Shown here: positions 35,801 through 43,240 of the stretch, piece after piece
Layout of the letters: every line of letters begins with the position of its first letter
How positions within the stretch are numbered: position 1 is the first letter of the stretch
NCBI RefSeq assembly: GCF_043099285.1
Contig: NZ_CP170723.1
Coordinates: 3,224,001-3,288,000 of the forward strand
From: Oryzobacter telluris
GTDB taxonomy: Bacteria; Actinomycetota; Actinomycetes; Actinomycetales; Dermatophilaceae
Length of the DNA: 64,000 nt
Direction: 5' to 3'
Translations under genes and position numbers: made by a program
Notes under the pieces: generated by a model
The model's input: the letters and a program-made list of their open reading frames with translations, nothing else
What the model was told of the DNA's origin: nothing
The model's database searches: none

Positions 35801-35921
35801 GGGTGACCCGCGCCGGGGTGGGCGTGTGGTCGGCCAGTGCCGGGGCGGCAGTCGCGAGCACGGGGACCGCGGCGAGGGCGAGCCCCACGGCGATCGCGGA
35901 CAGACGTCGGGGACCGGGCAT
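32808..35921 (-). CDS. Secreted alpha-amylase with three X25-type starch-binding modules
   Basis: This 1037-residue exoenzyme degrades starch or pullulan-like alpha-glucans. The signal peptide is ~1-30 (APALA). An N-terminal X25-type module (~39-135) is followed by a GH13 barrel with nucleophile D417 (GFRIDTVKH), acid/base E451 (FAFGEVYDG) and the transition-state pair H520-D521 (FLGNHDMG). A C-terminal beta domain, an Ig-like segment (~700-830) and two more X25-like modules (GSEMGC..., SELGC...) follow. The ATG at 35921 has GAGGAG upstream. A LacI-type operator lies 70 bp upstream. Confidence 0.93.
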   Translation of the reverse strand: MPGPRRLSAIAVGLALAAVPVLATAAPALADHTPTPARVTLMGDLMSELGCPKDWDEACTATDLGAVAGSPTRFAKTFTVPAGTYEFKVRLNGAWAENYGADGKADGSNIPLVLEGPAQLEFSYDHASHVVSFTPKNLAGGTSAADAALAKDSLRDALTRERFYFVMADRFANGSTANDQGGLTGGPLTTGLDPTHKGFYHGGDLRGLTGKLDYIKGMGTTAIWLTPSFKNKAVQGKAGEESAGYHGYWITDFTQIDPHLGTNADMKALIAAAHAKGMKVFFDIITNHTADVIDFREGAYTYKSKKSSPFTDSSGTAFDDRTYVGQPAAAWPTLDATSFPYTPFVHAGEENVKVPSWLNDVTMYHNRGDSTFAGESSTYGDFSGLDDLFTERPQVVSGMGDIYKQWVDFGIDGFRIDTVKHVNLEFWQKFIPDILGEAARVKNDDFFAFGEVYDGNPAVMSEYTTRGKLQATLDFGFQQQGVDFAKGVETSKLADFFSKDDWYTDADSNAYQLPTFLGNHDMGRASMFLKDAAKGDEANHIARLKLANALMFAVRGNPVTYYGDEQGFVSTGGDQLAREDMFASKVDAYNTEQVLAGPEGSRDRFDPTHPLYLNLKALSAMRAKHPALADGAQVQRYSADGAGIFAVSRLDKGQKVEYVVAANNSTTTASATFPTWTKGNGRVFTPVFGTDTAVKPAADGSVKVTVPPLSVSVWRANKPITTTGAAPTVDLKVEAGSGVAGRAEIGADVSASTFAQATFLYRPVGTSQWRTIGTDDNAPFRVFHDVAGMKLGSVLEYRAVVKDAAGRVAADGSWARVVSPAPPPAEVEIGDPVTQPNAVSVPGTHGSEMGCPVNLGVSGDWAPDCDQAQLALDANDQIWKKSFTLPAAPYAYKAAINRSWSEAYGKGGGSDNIDYETDGSVTFYYDHATHWVTSDEETEIVTVPGSFQSELGCSADWSPACMRPWLQDKDGDGVFTWATTKIPAGDWKFKVAHDLGWTESYGPDGGSGDGSFTVPADGTKVSFVYDSSTHRTTVTIG

Positions 35922-35990
35922 CGTTGCTCCTCGTGCTCTTCGCGCGACCACCCTGGCGCGCGACCTGTGTCGAGGCTGGACGCTATCTGC

Positions 35991-36003
35991 GTAAACGCTT
36001 TAC
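35991..36003. promoter_or_regulatory. LacI/GalR-type operator upstream of the alpha-amylase gene
   Basis: GTAAACGCTTTAC at 35991-36003 has perfect GTAAA/TTTAC arms around a CGC centre, the usual form of LacI-family sites such as MalR boxes. It lies 70 bp upstream of the alpha-amylase start and is the only AT-rich palindrome in the gap before the ABC-F gene. A regulator gene is not in the window. Confidence 0.7.
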
Positions 36004-36058
36004 ATCGACCCCAGAGGCCGACAACCTTGCACAGCCCGCACCGTCGGGCGACCTCCGG

Positions 36059-37753
36059 CTAGCGCTGGCGGGCCACTCGGCCCTCGTCCCACACCGGCTC
36101 GTCGGAGGCGACGACCTTCCCGTCGGCCCGGAAGACGAGGAAGCGGTCGAGGCCGCGCGCGAACCAGCGGTCGTGCGTCACCGCGACGACCGTGCCCTCG
36201 AACGCCGCGAGCGCGTCCTCGAGCGCCTCGGCCGAGTGCAGGTCGAGGTTGTCGGTCGGCTCGTCGAGGAGCAGCATCGTCGCGCCGGACAGCTCGAGCA
36301 GCAGGATCTGGAGCCGGGCCTGCTGGCCGCCGGACAGCGAGTCGAAGGTCTGCTCCGACGCCTGGGCGAGCCCGTACCGGTCGAGGGCGCGCGCGGCGAG
36401 GTCGCGCGGCATCCCGGTCCGGTGGTCGTCGCCGCGGTGGAGGATCTCCAGCAGGGACCGGCCGTGCAGGGCCGCGTGGTCGTGCGTCTGGGCGAACCAG
36501 CCCGGGCGGACCCGCGACCCGAGGACGACCCGGCCCTCGTGCTCGACCGTCGTCGGCCGGATGTCGCCCACCGGCTCGTGCTCCTTGTCGGGGTCGGAGC
36601 CGCCGGCCGCCAGGAGCCGGAGGAAGTGCGACTTCCCCGACCCGTTGCTGCCGAGGATGCCGACCCGCTCGCCGAACCAGATCTCGGTGTCGAACGGCGC
36701 CATCAGCGCCCCGCCGTCGACGCGCAGCTCGAGCGCCGTCGCGACGGCGGCCCGCTTGGCCGTCCGCCCGCCGGTGAGGCGCATCGACACCTTCTGGCGC
36801 AGGGGGACGGCCTCGGGCGGCCCGGCCTCCTCGAACTTGCGCAGCCGCGTCTCCGCAGCCCGCAGCCGCGAGGCCATGCCGTCGTTGTAGGTCGCCTTCT
36901 GCCGGTACATGACGACGAGCTCCTTGAGCTTGACGTGCTCCTCGTCCCAGCGCTTGCGCAGCTCCTCGAGGCGCGCGTTGCGGTCGGCGCGGGCGTCGTC
37001 GTAGGTGGAGTACCGGCCGGGGTGCACCCAGACCGTGTTGCCGCCGCGGCTGGGCTCGAGCGTGGCCACCCGGGTGGCCACGCGGTCGAGCAGCTCGCGG
37101 TCGTGGCTGACGAAGAGCACCGTCTTGGGCGACTCCACGAGCCGCTCCTCCAGCCAGCGCTTGCCCGGGACGTCGAGGTAGTTGTCCGGCTCGTCGAGGA
37201 CGAGGACCTCCTCGGGGCCACGCAGCAGCGCCTCGAGGACGACGCGCTTCTGCTCCCCGCCGGACAGGGTCGACACCCGGCGGTACTGGGCCCGCTCGAA
37301 GGGCGTGCCGAGCGCCGCGACGGTGCAGACGTCCCAGAACGTCTCCCAGTCGTAGCCGCCCACCTCGCCCCAGTCCGACAGCGCCTGCGCGTAGTCGAGC
37401 TGGTCCTTCTCGGACTCGCGCTCCATCATCATCAGCTCGGTGCGCTCCACCTCGGCCGCGGCCTCCCGGATGGCGTCGGGAGCCACCGAGACGAGCAGGT
37501 CGCGGACCGTCGTGTCGTCGCGGACCTTGCCGATGAACTGGCGCATCACGCCCAGGCCGCCGCTGCGGGTCACCGCGCCGTCGGACGCCACGAGGTCGCC
37601 CGCGAGGATGCGCAGCAGGGTGGTCTTGCCCGTGCCGTTCGGCCCGATGAGCGCGACCTTGGCGCCCTCGCCCACCCGGAAGGTCACGTCGCGCAGGAGG
37701 CGGCGGCCGTCGGGCAGGGAGAAGCTCACGGTGTTGACGTCGAGGTGGCCCAC
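36059..37753 (-). CDS. ABC-F family ATPase (ribosome-associated)
   Basis: This 564-residue soluble protein has two ATP-binding cassettes and no membrane segment, as in translation factors or ribosome-protecting resistance proteins. Domain 1: Walker A GPNGTGKTT, signature LSGGEQKR, Walker B region LVLDEPDNYLD. Domain 2: GSNGSGKSH (the final T/S is followed by H), signature LSGGQQAR, LLLDEPTDNLD. A long helical linker with a coiled-coil arm (~230-290) joins them. Whether it is an EttA-like factor or an antibiotic-protection protein cannot be told. Confidence 0.93.
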   Translation of the reverse strand: MGHLDVNTVSFSLPDGRRLLRDVTFRVGEGAKVALIGPNGTGKTTLLRILAGDLVASDGAVTRSGGLGVMRQFIGKVRDDTTVRDLLVSVAPDAIREAAAEVERTELMMMERESEKDQLDYAQALSDWGEVGGYDWETFWDVCTVAALGTPFERAQYRRVSTLSGGEQKRVVLEALLRGPEEVLVLDEPDNYLDVPGKRWLEERLVESPKTVLFVSHDRELLDRVATRVATLEPSRGGNTVWVHPGRYSTYDDARADRNARLEELRKRWDEEHVKLKELVVMYRQKATYNDGMASRLRAAETRLRKFEEAGPPEAVPLRQKVSMRLTGGRTAKRAAVATALELRVDGGALMAPFDTEIWFGERVGILGSNGSGKSHFLRLLAAGGSDPDKEHEPVGDIRPTTVEHEGRVVLGSRVRPGWFAQTHDHAALHGRSLLEILHRGDDHRTGMPRDLAARALDRYGLAQASEQTFDSLSGGQQARLQILLLELSGATMLLLDEPTDNLDLHSAEALEDALAAFEGTVVAVTHDRWFARGLDRFLVFRADGKVVASDEPVWDEGRVARQR

Positions 37754-37808
37754 GAGGAGCCATCCTCGCGCCCCATCGACCCCCCTGCATCCGACTTATG
37801 GCGTTCTG

Positions 37809-37847
37809 CCCACCTCCCGGGGCGCCCCGAGGGGCTCCAGAGGTGGG
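37809..37847. terminator. Hairpin downstream of truA
   Basis: CCCACCT (37809-37815) and AGGTGGG (37841-37847) form the outer stem, with GGGGCGCCCC inside. It lies behind the truA stop (minus strand) and before the ABC-F start. No U-tract is visible. Confidence 0.45.
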
Positions 37848-37866
37848 TGGTCCGCAAGAAGTCGGG

Positions 37867-38712
37867 TCAGCGAGGGGGCAGCGTGCGGGTGGCGCGGGCC
37901 TCCTCGGCGCGGGCGGCGAGGCCGGCGTCGTCGGGGTAGACGACCTCCTCCAGCGACAGGCCGTGGGCCGGCATCACCTTGACCCTCGGGTCGCGCTCCC
38001 GCCCCTGGAGGACGCGGGCCGGAAGGTCCTCGCCGAAGCGGCCCTCCCCCACCGGCACGACCGCCCCCACGAGCGCGCGGACCATGCTGTGGCAGAACGC
38101 GTCCGCCTCGACCCGGCCCTCGATGGTGCCGTCGGCCGCGCGGGTCCAGCCGTAGTGCAGCAGCGTGCGGACGGTCGTGGCTCCCTCCCGGCGCCGGCAG
38201 AACGCGGCGAAGTCGTGCAGGCCGAGCAGGCGCTGGGCCGCGGCGTCCATGGCGGCGACGTCGAGGGGACCGCGGACGACCACCGTGTCGGAGCGCCTCA
38301 GCGGGTCCACGAGGGACGGGTCGTCGCAGACCCGGTAGAGGTAGCGGCGGCGCACGGCCGAGAATCGGGCGTCGAAACCGTCGGGAGCCCTCGACACCCG
38401 GCGGACCGCGATATCGGTGGGGAGGATGCCGCGCAGCCGGCTCTCCGCCGCCTCCTCGGGGGTGCGGGTCGACCTGCCGCGCAGCAGGTCCCACGCGTCG
38501 GGCTCGACGTCGAGGTGGGCCACCTGGCCGCGCGCGTGCACCCCGGCGTCGGTGCGACCGGCGACCGTGAGCCGGACCGGCTCGGTGAGCCGCAGGACGG
38601 TGGTGAGCGCCTCGGTCAGGGTCCCCTCGACCGTGCGGCGACCGGGCTGGGCCGCCCACCCGGAGAAGTGCGTCCCGTCGTACGAGAGGTCGACCCGGAT
38701 CCGCAGCGTCAC
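37867..38712 (-). CDS. truA: tRNA pseudouridine(38-40) synthase
   Basis: TruA modifies the anticodon stem-loop. The 281-residue protein has the catalytic aspartate in GRTDAGVHARGQVAH, the TruA start RIRVDLSYDGTHFSGWA, and conserved FDARFSAVRRRYLYR plus HSMVRALVGA. GTG 38712 overlaps the stop of the upstream acyltransferase by 4 nt (GTGA). In many actinobacteria truA directly follows rplQ; here ~3.7 kb of other genes lie between. Confidence 0.97.
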   Translation of the reverse strand: MTLRIRVDLSYDGTHFSGWAAQPGRRTVEGTLTEALTTVLRLTEPVRLTVAGRTDAGVHARGQVAHLDVEPDAWDLLRGRSTRTPEEAAESRLRGILPTDIAVRRVSRAPDGFDARFSAVRRRYLYRVCDDPSLVDPLRRSDTVVVRGPLDVAAMDAAAQRLLGLHDFAAFCRRREGATTVRTLLHYGWTRAADGTIEGRVEADAFCHSMVRALVGAVVPVGEGRFGEDLPARVLQGRERDPRVKVMPAHGLSLEEVVYPDDAGLAARAEEARATRTLPPR

Positions 38713-40772
38713 CGCGACAGCGTAGCCCCGGCCTCCACGACCCCGCCGCCGTCCGGCCAGGCCCCGGCAGCACGCAGCCGCTGCTCGAGGGCGGGGGCGA
38801 GCGTGGCCACGTACGACGTGGTCAGGTGGTTGTCGTCGAGGTAGACCCACACGTTCCCGACCGCGGGAGGGCACCGGCCCGCGGGGCAGACGAGGTCGGT
38901 GAGGTCGACGTCGGTGAAGCCCTCGACGTCGAGCGCCGCCGCCGGGTCGCGCGGCGCGAGCTTCTCGGACACCGGTGCCGTGCAGGCCTCGTCGCCGCGC
39001 TCGAGCGCACAGGCCACGACGCCCGACGCGAACCGCGGGTTGTCGCGGAGGCCGACCACGGGCGTGCCGTGCGCGGTCACGGCCCGCACCACCTCCTCGT
39101 ACCCCGCGACGAGCCGCTCGCCCGGGGTGCGGGGGTGGGCCGCGGTCGCGACCGTCACGAGGAGGTCGGCGCGGTGCGAGGTCACGTAGTCCAGGGCGGC
39201 CGCGTTCCAGCGGGCGCAGGCTCCCGTGCGCGACGACGCCGCCCCGAACGAGCAGCCGCCCTCGAGGAGGGCGATGACGCGCCACCCCTCGCGCTCGGCG
39301 ATCGGGGTCACCGTCGCGAGCCACTGCTCGGCGTGCGAGTCGCCCACGACGAGGACGGTCGCGGTCGCCGCGCGGGCGGGTTCGAGGACGGTGCACCCCT
39401 CGGTCAGGGGCGCGCGTGCCGCCCAGTCCCCCGAACACCGGGCGGGCAGCGAGGCGAACTCACGCCGCAGGGCGGTCGACGCCGGCAGCCGCCGGTCGAC
39501 CGGGAGCGCGCGCACGCTTACGCCGCCGGCGAGGGCCCGGGCTCCGGGGTAGCCGGCGACCTCGTGCCCCGCCGACAGCCGGTCGCCACGGGCCGCGTCG
39601 TGGTCGAGGCGCAGCACCCCACCGCCCGCCAGCCCGGCCACGAGGCCCGCGCTGCCCAAGACCACCCCGGCCGAGCGCCACGGGGCCGTGGCCGGCCAGT
39701 CGAGCCGCCGCACGGGTCGCTCGACGAGCCGGGTGAGGACCTGAGCCAGCACGAGGGACGCCGCGACCACGACCGCGCCGTCGAGCACCCCCGCCCGAGG
39801 GCGGCCGCTCGTCGCCAGCCAGAGGACGAGCACCGGCCAGTGCACGAGGTAGAGCGCGTACGAGAACCCCCCGGCGGCGACGAGCGGCCGGGTCGACAGC
39901 AGCCGGTCGACGCCCCACCGGGTGGGGGTCGTCCCCGCCACGAGCACCGCCGCCGCGCACAGCAGCGGCCACAGCGCGACCCACCCGGGGAAGGAGCGGG
40001 TGACGTCCAGGACCATCCCGCACGCCACGAGGGCGAGAAGACCCGCCCATCCGAGCGGCTCGGCCACCGCCCGCGGCACCCGCAACTGCGGCAGGAGCAC
40101 CGCCAGCAACCCACCGAGGGCGAGCTCCCACACCCGCGAGGCGCTGTCGAAGTAGGCGAACGCCTGCCGGGTCGCCGTGGTGTGCACCGACCAGGCGAGC
40201 GACACCGCCACGGCCACCGCCAGCACGACCCCGACCACCGTCGCCGGGCTGCGGCCCCATCGCCGGGCCACCCACCCGGCACCCACGACGAGCAGCGGCA
40301 CGAGGACGAAGGCCTGGCCCTGCACCGACAGCGACCACATGTGCTGCAGCGGGCTGGCCTGCCCCTTGTCCGCGGCGTAGTAGTCGACCGCGCGTGCCGC
40401 GAGCACCCAGTTCTCGCTGTACGTCAGCGACCCGACAGCGTCGACGAGGAGCCCTCGCCACCGCGGCTGCGGGAAAAGCACCAGCCCGGCCGCGACCGTC
40501 GCGGCCACGACCACCGCCGCCGCCGGCACGAGCCGCTGGAAGACCCGCAGCCACTGGCGGGGCACCGACACCCGCTCGCCACGCTCGAGACGCCGGACCA
40601 GCCCACCCACGAGGAAGAACGCCGACAGGAAGAGGAAGACGTCGACGCCGCCCGAGACCCGCCCGAGCCACACGTGGTACGCCACGACGAGCAGGACCGC
40701 GGTCGCCCGCAGCCCCTCGACGTCGGGGCGGAACCCCGGGCGCACCTCGTCCACCTCGACAGCCAACGGCAC
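38709..40772 (-). CDS. AT3 acyltransferase fused to an SGNH domain (OafA-like)
   Basis: This ~687-residue membrane protein O-acylates envelope sugars or lipids. The N-terminal part is an acyltransferase-3 domain with FRPDVEGLRATAVLLVVAYH, then ~10-11 membrane helices to ~380. The periplasmic C-terminal SGNH hydrolase-fold domain has GDSH at ~477-480 and DDNH at ~646-649, so the catalytic serine/histidine set is present. The start is uncertain; GTG 40772 is used and has no strong ribosome site. Its stop overlaps the truA start by 4 nt, so truA may be translationally coupled to it. Confidence 0.88.
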   Translation of the reverse strand: MPLAVEVDEVRPGFRPDVEGLRATAVLLVVAYHVWLGRVSGGVDVFLFLSAFFLVGGLVRRLERGERVSVPRQWLRVFQRLVPAAAVVVAATVAAGLVLFPQPRWRGLLVDAVGSLTYSENWVLAARAVDYYAADKGQASPLQHMWSLSVQGQAFVLVPLLVVGAGWVARRWGRSPATVVGVVLAVAVAVSLAWSVHTTATRQAFAYFDSASRVWELALGGLLAVLLPQLRVPRAVAEPLGWAGLLALVACGMVLDVTRSFPGWVALWPLLCAAAVLVAGTTPTRWGVDRLLSTRPLVAAGGFSYALYLVHWPVLVLWLATSGRPRAGVLDGAVVVAASLVLAQVLTRLVERPVRRLDWPATAPWRSAGVVLGSAGLVAGLAGGGVLRLDHDAARGDRLSAGHEVAGYPGARALAGGVSVRALPVDRRLPASTALRREFASLPARCSGDWAARAPLTEGCTVLEPARAATATVLVVGDSHAEQWLATVTPIAEREGWRVIALLEGGCSFGAASSRTGACARWNAAALDYVTSHRADLLVTVATAAHPRTPGERLVAGYEEVVRAVTAHGTPVVGLRDNPRFASGVVACALERGDEACTAPVSEKLAPRDPAAALDVEGFTDVDLTDLVCPAGRCPPAVGNVWVYLDDNHLTTSYVATLAPALEQRLRAAGAWPDGGGVVEAGATLSR

Positions 40773-40853
40773 GCCGGTGTCCGGACCGCGAGGACGACGT
40801 GACCGGCGGGTGTCGTCCCGGTGCACGGCCGTCGACCCGGGCACACTGGCGCG

Positions 40854-42080
40854 GTGAGCACCACGACCGGCTCGGCGACCCGCACCATCGGCACGCACCG
40901 GCTCGTCGCCGCCGGTGCCTTCGCGGTGCAGGGCCTTCTCTTCATCGCCCTCACCCTCCGCCTGCCGCAGCTCAAGGCCCAGCTGGGTCTGGGCGAGCTC
41001 GCGCTTGCCGGTCTCATGCTGCTCCTCGTCCTGATGGCGGGGGCCGGCTCGGTCGTCGCCGGAGCCCTCGCCCGGCGGCGCGACAGCGCCACCGCGGTGC
41101 GCGCCGCCCTCGTCCTCCTCGCCGTGGGGACCGCCCTGGTCGGCCTGGCCACCGCCGGCACGGGCCACCTCCCGGTCCTCGTGGTCGCCGTCACCGTCTA
41201 CGGCCTCGGGGTCGGGGCCAACGACGCGGCCTCCAACATGCAGGCGGTCGCGGTCGAGCAGGAGATGGGTCGGCCGGTCCTGCCCTCGTTCCACGCCGCC
41301 TGGACCGCGGGAGGGCTCGTGGCCACGCTCGCGGTGCTCGCCCTCGGCGGGCTGACCCACCCGGCGGCGCACGTCGTCCTCACCGCACTCCCGCTCGCCC
41401 TCCTGGCCGCGCCCTTCCTCCGGCACGACCGGGGCACCGTCGCCGAGGACCCCACCTCGCTCGGGGTGCCGTGGCGCACCGTGGCGCTCGTCGGCCTCGG
41501 CCTCGTGCTCTTCTACTCCGTCGACACCGCGGTCACGGCCTGGGGGCCGGTGTACCTCAGCAGCGACGCCGTCTTCACGAACCCGCCGACCTCCCCCGAC
41601 CTCTACGCGCTGGCGACCCTGCCCTACCTCGTGGCCACGCTGCTCGCCCGCTCGGTGGGCGATGCCGCCACGGCCCGCCTCGGCGCGCCGGCGGTGGTCC
41701 GGATCGGGGCGGTCACCGCGTTCGTCGGCCTCGCGGTCGTCGTCCTCGCGCCGGCCTCGACCTGGCCCGTGGCGATCGTCGGGTTCTTCGTCGTCGGCCT
41801 GGGGGTCGCGGTCGTCGCGCCCCTGTCGTTCTCCGCCGCTGCGCGGGTGGCCGGGTCGGCGGGCGACGAGGCCGCCAGGCGGCGCCGGGTCGACGCCACC
41901 ATCGCCCGCTTCAACCAGTTCAACTACGCCGGCGCCCTGCTCGGCTCCGTGCTCACCGGCGCGATCGGCACCAGCACCCTGCGCGTGGGTTTCGCGCTGC
42001 CGATGGTCCTCGTCCTCGGCCTGGTCCCCCTCGCCCGCCACTTCGGCGGCAGCGGCACGGAGGCCGCGCCCGCCGCGTAA
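40854..42080 (+). CDS. MFS transporter
   Basis: This 408-residue 12-helix transporter starts at GTG 40854. Typical sequence: HRLVAAGAFAVQGLLFIALT, RLPQLKAQLGLGELAL and GLGVGANDAASNMQAVAVE, a pattern common in sugar/drug-type MFS branches (FucP- or YbjJ-like). It is divergent from the acyltransferase gene with an 81-bp gap. Substrate not predicted. Confidence 0.87.
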   Translation: MSTTTGSATRTIGTHRLVAAGAFAVQGLLFIALTLRLPQLKAQLGLGELALAGLMLLLVLMAGAGSVVAGALARRRDSATAVRAALVLLAVGTALVGLATAGTGHLPVLVVAVTVYGLGVGANDAASNMQAVAVEQEMGRPVLPSFHAAWTAGGLVATLAVLALGGLTHPAAHVVLTALPLALLAAPFLRHDRGTVAEDPTSLGVPWRTVALVGLGLVLFYSVDTAVTAWGPVYLSSDAVFTNPPTSPDLYALATLPYLVATLLARSVGDAATARLGAPAVVRIGAVTAFVGLAVVVLAPASTWPVAIVGFFVVGLGVAVVAPLSFSAAARVAGSAGDEAARRRRVDATIARFNQFNYAGALLGSVLTGAIGTSTLRVGFALPMVLVLGLVPLARHFGGSGTEAAPAA

Positions 42081-42121
42081 CTCGCTGGCCCGAGCGCCCG
42101 GCACTGCCTAGGGTCGGCCGC

Positions 42122-42421
42122 ATGGACCGACCCGCCCTCGACGACGCCCTCCGCCACCGGGAGGTCGTGCTGCGTGCCTTCCTCGACGTCGACGGGCGCC
42201 TGTCGAGCATCCCCACCAAGCTCTCCAAGCGACTCGTGGTCCTCGACCACATCAGCCAGCAGTTCGAACCCGGCCGCCGCTACCCCGAGGCCGAGGTCAA
42301 CGAGGTCATGCACCGCTTCCACCCCGACCACGCAGCGCTGCGCCGCTACCTCGTCGAGCAGGGGTTCCTCGAGCGCCGCGACGGCGAGTACTGGCGGGCC
42401 GGCGGCACCGTCGAGACCTGA
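42122..42421 (+). CDS. DUF2087 domain protein
   Basis: This 99-residue protein contains a DUF2087 domain: LSSIPTKLSKRLVVLDHISQ, EPGRRYPEAEVNEVMHRFHP and LRRYLVEQGFLERRDGEYWR. DUF2087 is a small winged-helix-like fold often fused to ArsR or acetyltransferase domains; here it stands alone. It begins 41 bp after the MFS gene and may share its transcript. A perfect terminator lies 16 bp after its stop. Confidence 0.88.
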   Translation: MDRPALDDALRHREVVLRAFLDVDGRLSSIPTKLSKRLVVLDHISQQFEPGRRYPEAEVNEVMHRFHPDHAALRRYLVEQGFLERRDGEYWRAGGTVET

Positions 42422-42437
42422 GCCGCCCACGACGCGG

Positions 42438-42471
42438 AACGGCCCCCCTCCCGTGCGGGAGGGGGGCCGTT
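42438..42471. terminator. Perfect 15-bp hairpin with 4-nt loop, shared terminator
   Basis: Arms 42438-42452 and 42457-42471 pair perfectly (AACGGCCCCCCTCCC / GGGAGGGGGGCCGTT, loop GTGC). It sits between the end of the DUF2087 gene (+) and the end of rplQ (-), serving both. Confidence 0.85.
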
Positions 42472-42493
42472 CACGTCAGCCGGGGGGCGAGGC

Positions 42494-43204
42494 TCAGGCC
42501 TCGTCGTCCTCGACCTGCTGCTTGGCAGCGCCACCGGCCGGCTCGAAGCCGGCGGCCTCGGCAGCCTCGGCGTCGGTGAACCAGAATTCGGCGATGGTCT
42601 GGTCGAACCACTGCGAACCCTCGACGTGGTACTTGCCGGAGTCGGCGTTGCCCTTGACGGTGTAGCCGTCGGGGGCCGAGCCGTCCTCGTTCGCGGCGAC
42701 CGCGCCCTGGGGGAGCTCGACGGCCGGGGTCTCCTCGACGGTCTCCTCGACCGGCGCCTCGACCTTGGGCTCGTCCTTCTTCTTCGAGTCCTTCGCCGCA
42801 CGCTTGGTGGCGGCCTCGGCCTCCTTGACGGTGGCCTTCTTGGCGACGGGCTCGCGGACGAGCTCGATGACCGCCATGGGCGCGTTGTCACCCTTGCGGG
42901 CGCCGATCTTCGTGATGCGGGTGTAGCCGCCGTTGCGCTCGGCCATGTCGGGCGCGATCTCGACGAAGAGACGGTGCACGACACCCTTGTCGCGGACCAC
43001 GGTCATGACCCGACGACGGGCGTGCAGGTCACCGCGCTTCGCGAAGGTGACGAGACGCTCGGCGAGGGGCCGCAGCCGCTTCGCCTTGGCCTCGGTGGTC
43101 GTGATCGAGTCGTGCTCGAAGAGCGACGTCGCGAGGTTGGCGAGGATGAGCCGCTCGTGGGCGGGGCCGCCTCCGAGACGGGGACCCTTGGTGGGGGTGG
43201 GCAT
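42494..43204 (-). CDS. rplQ: 50S ribosomal protein L17 with C-terminal sunset-like domain
   Basis: Residues ~1-120 form a normal L17 (PTPTKGPRLGGGPAHERLIL, ITTTEAKAKRLRPLAE, GYTRITKIGARKGDNAPM). A charged Lys/Glu linker follows (~120-170) and then ~45 residues that read like a sunset domain: YTVKGNADSGKYHVEGSQWF with EFWFTDAEAAEAAGFEPA. The 236-residue protein is almost twice the E. coli length (127). It is the last gene of the infA-rplQ block. Sunset assignment is by pattern, not search. Confidence 0.96.
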   Translation of the reverse strand: MPTPTKGPRLGGGPAHERLILANLATSLFEHDSITTTEAKAKRLRPLAERLVTFAKRGDLHARRRVMTVVRDKGVVHRLFVEIAPDMAERNGGYTRITKIGARKGDNAPMAVIELVREPVAKKATVKEAEAATKRAAKDSKKKDEPKVEAPVEETVEETPAVELPQGAVAANEDGSAPDGYTVKGNADSGKYHVEGSQWFDQTIAEFWFTDAEAAEAAGFEPAGGAAKQQVEDDEA

Positions 43205-43240
43205 TGCTGTTCTCCTTGGTCAGTACGCCGGGGGGCGTGG

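Noticed and set aside
32832..36062. 1076-residue plus-strand ORF opposite the alpha-amylase gene
   Set aside because: Shadow of the amylase coding frame: valine/glycine/arginine repeats with no domain pattern.
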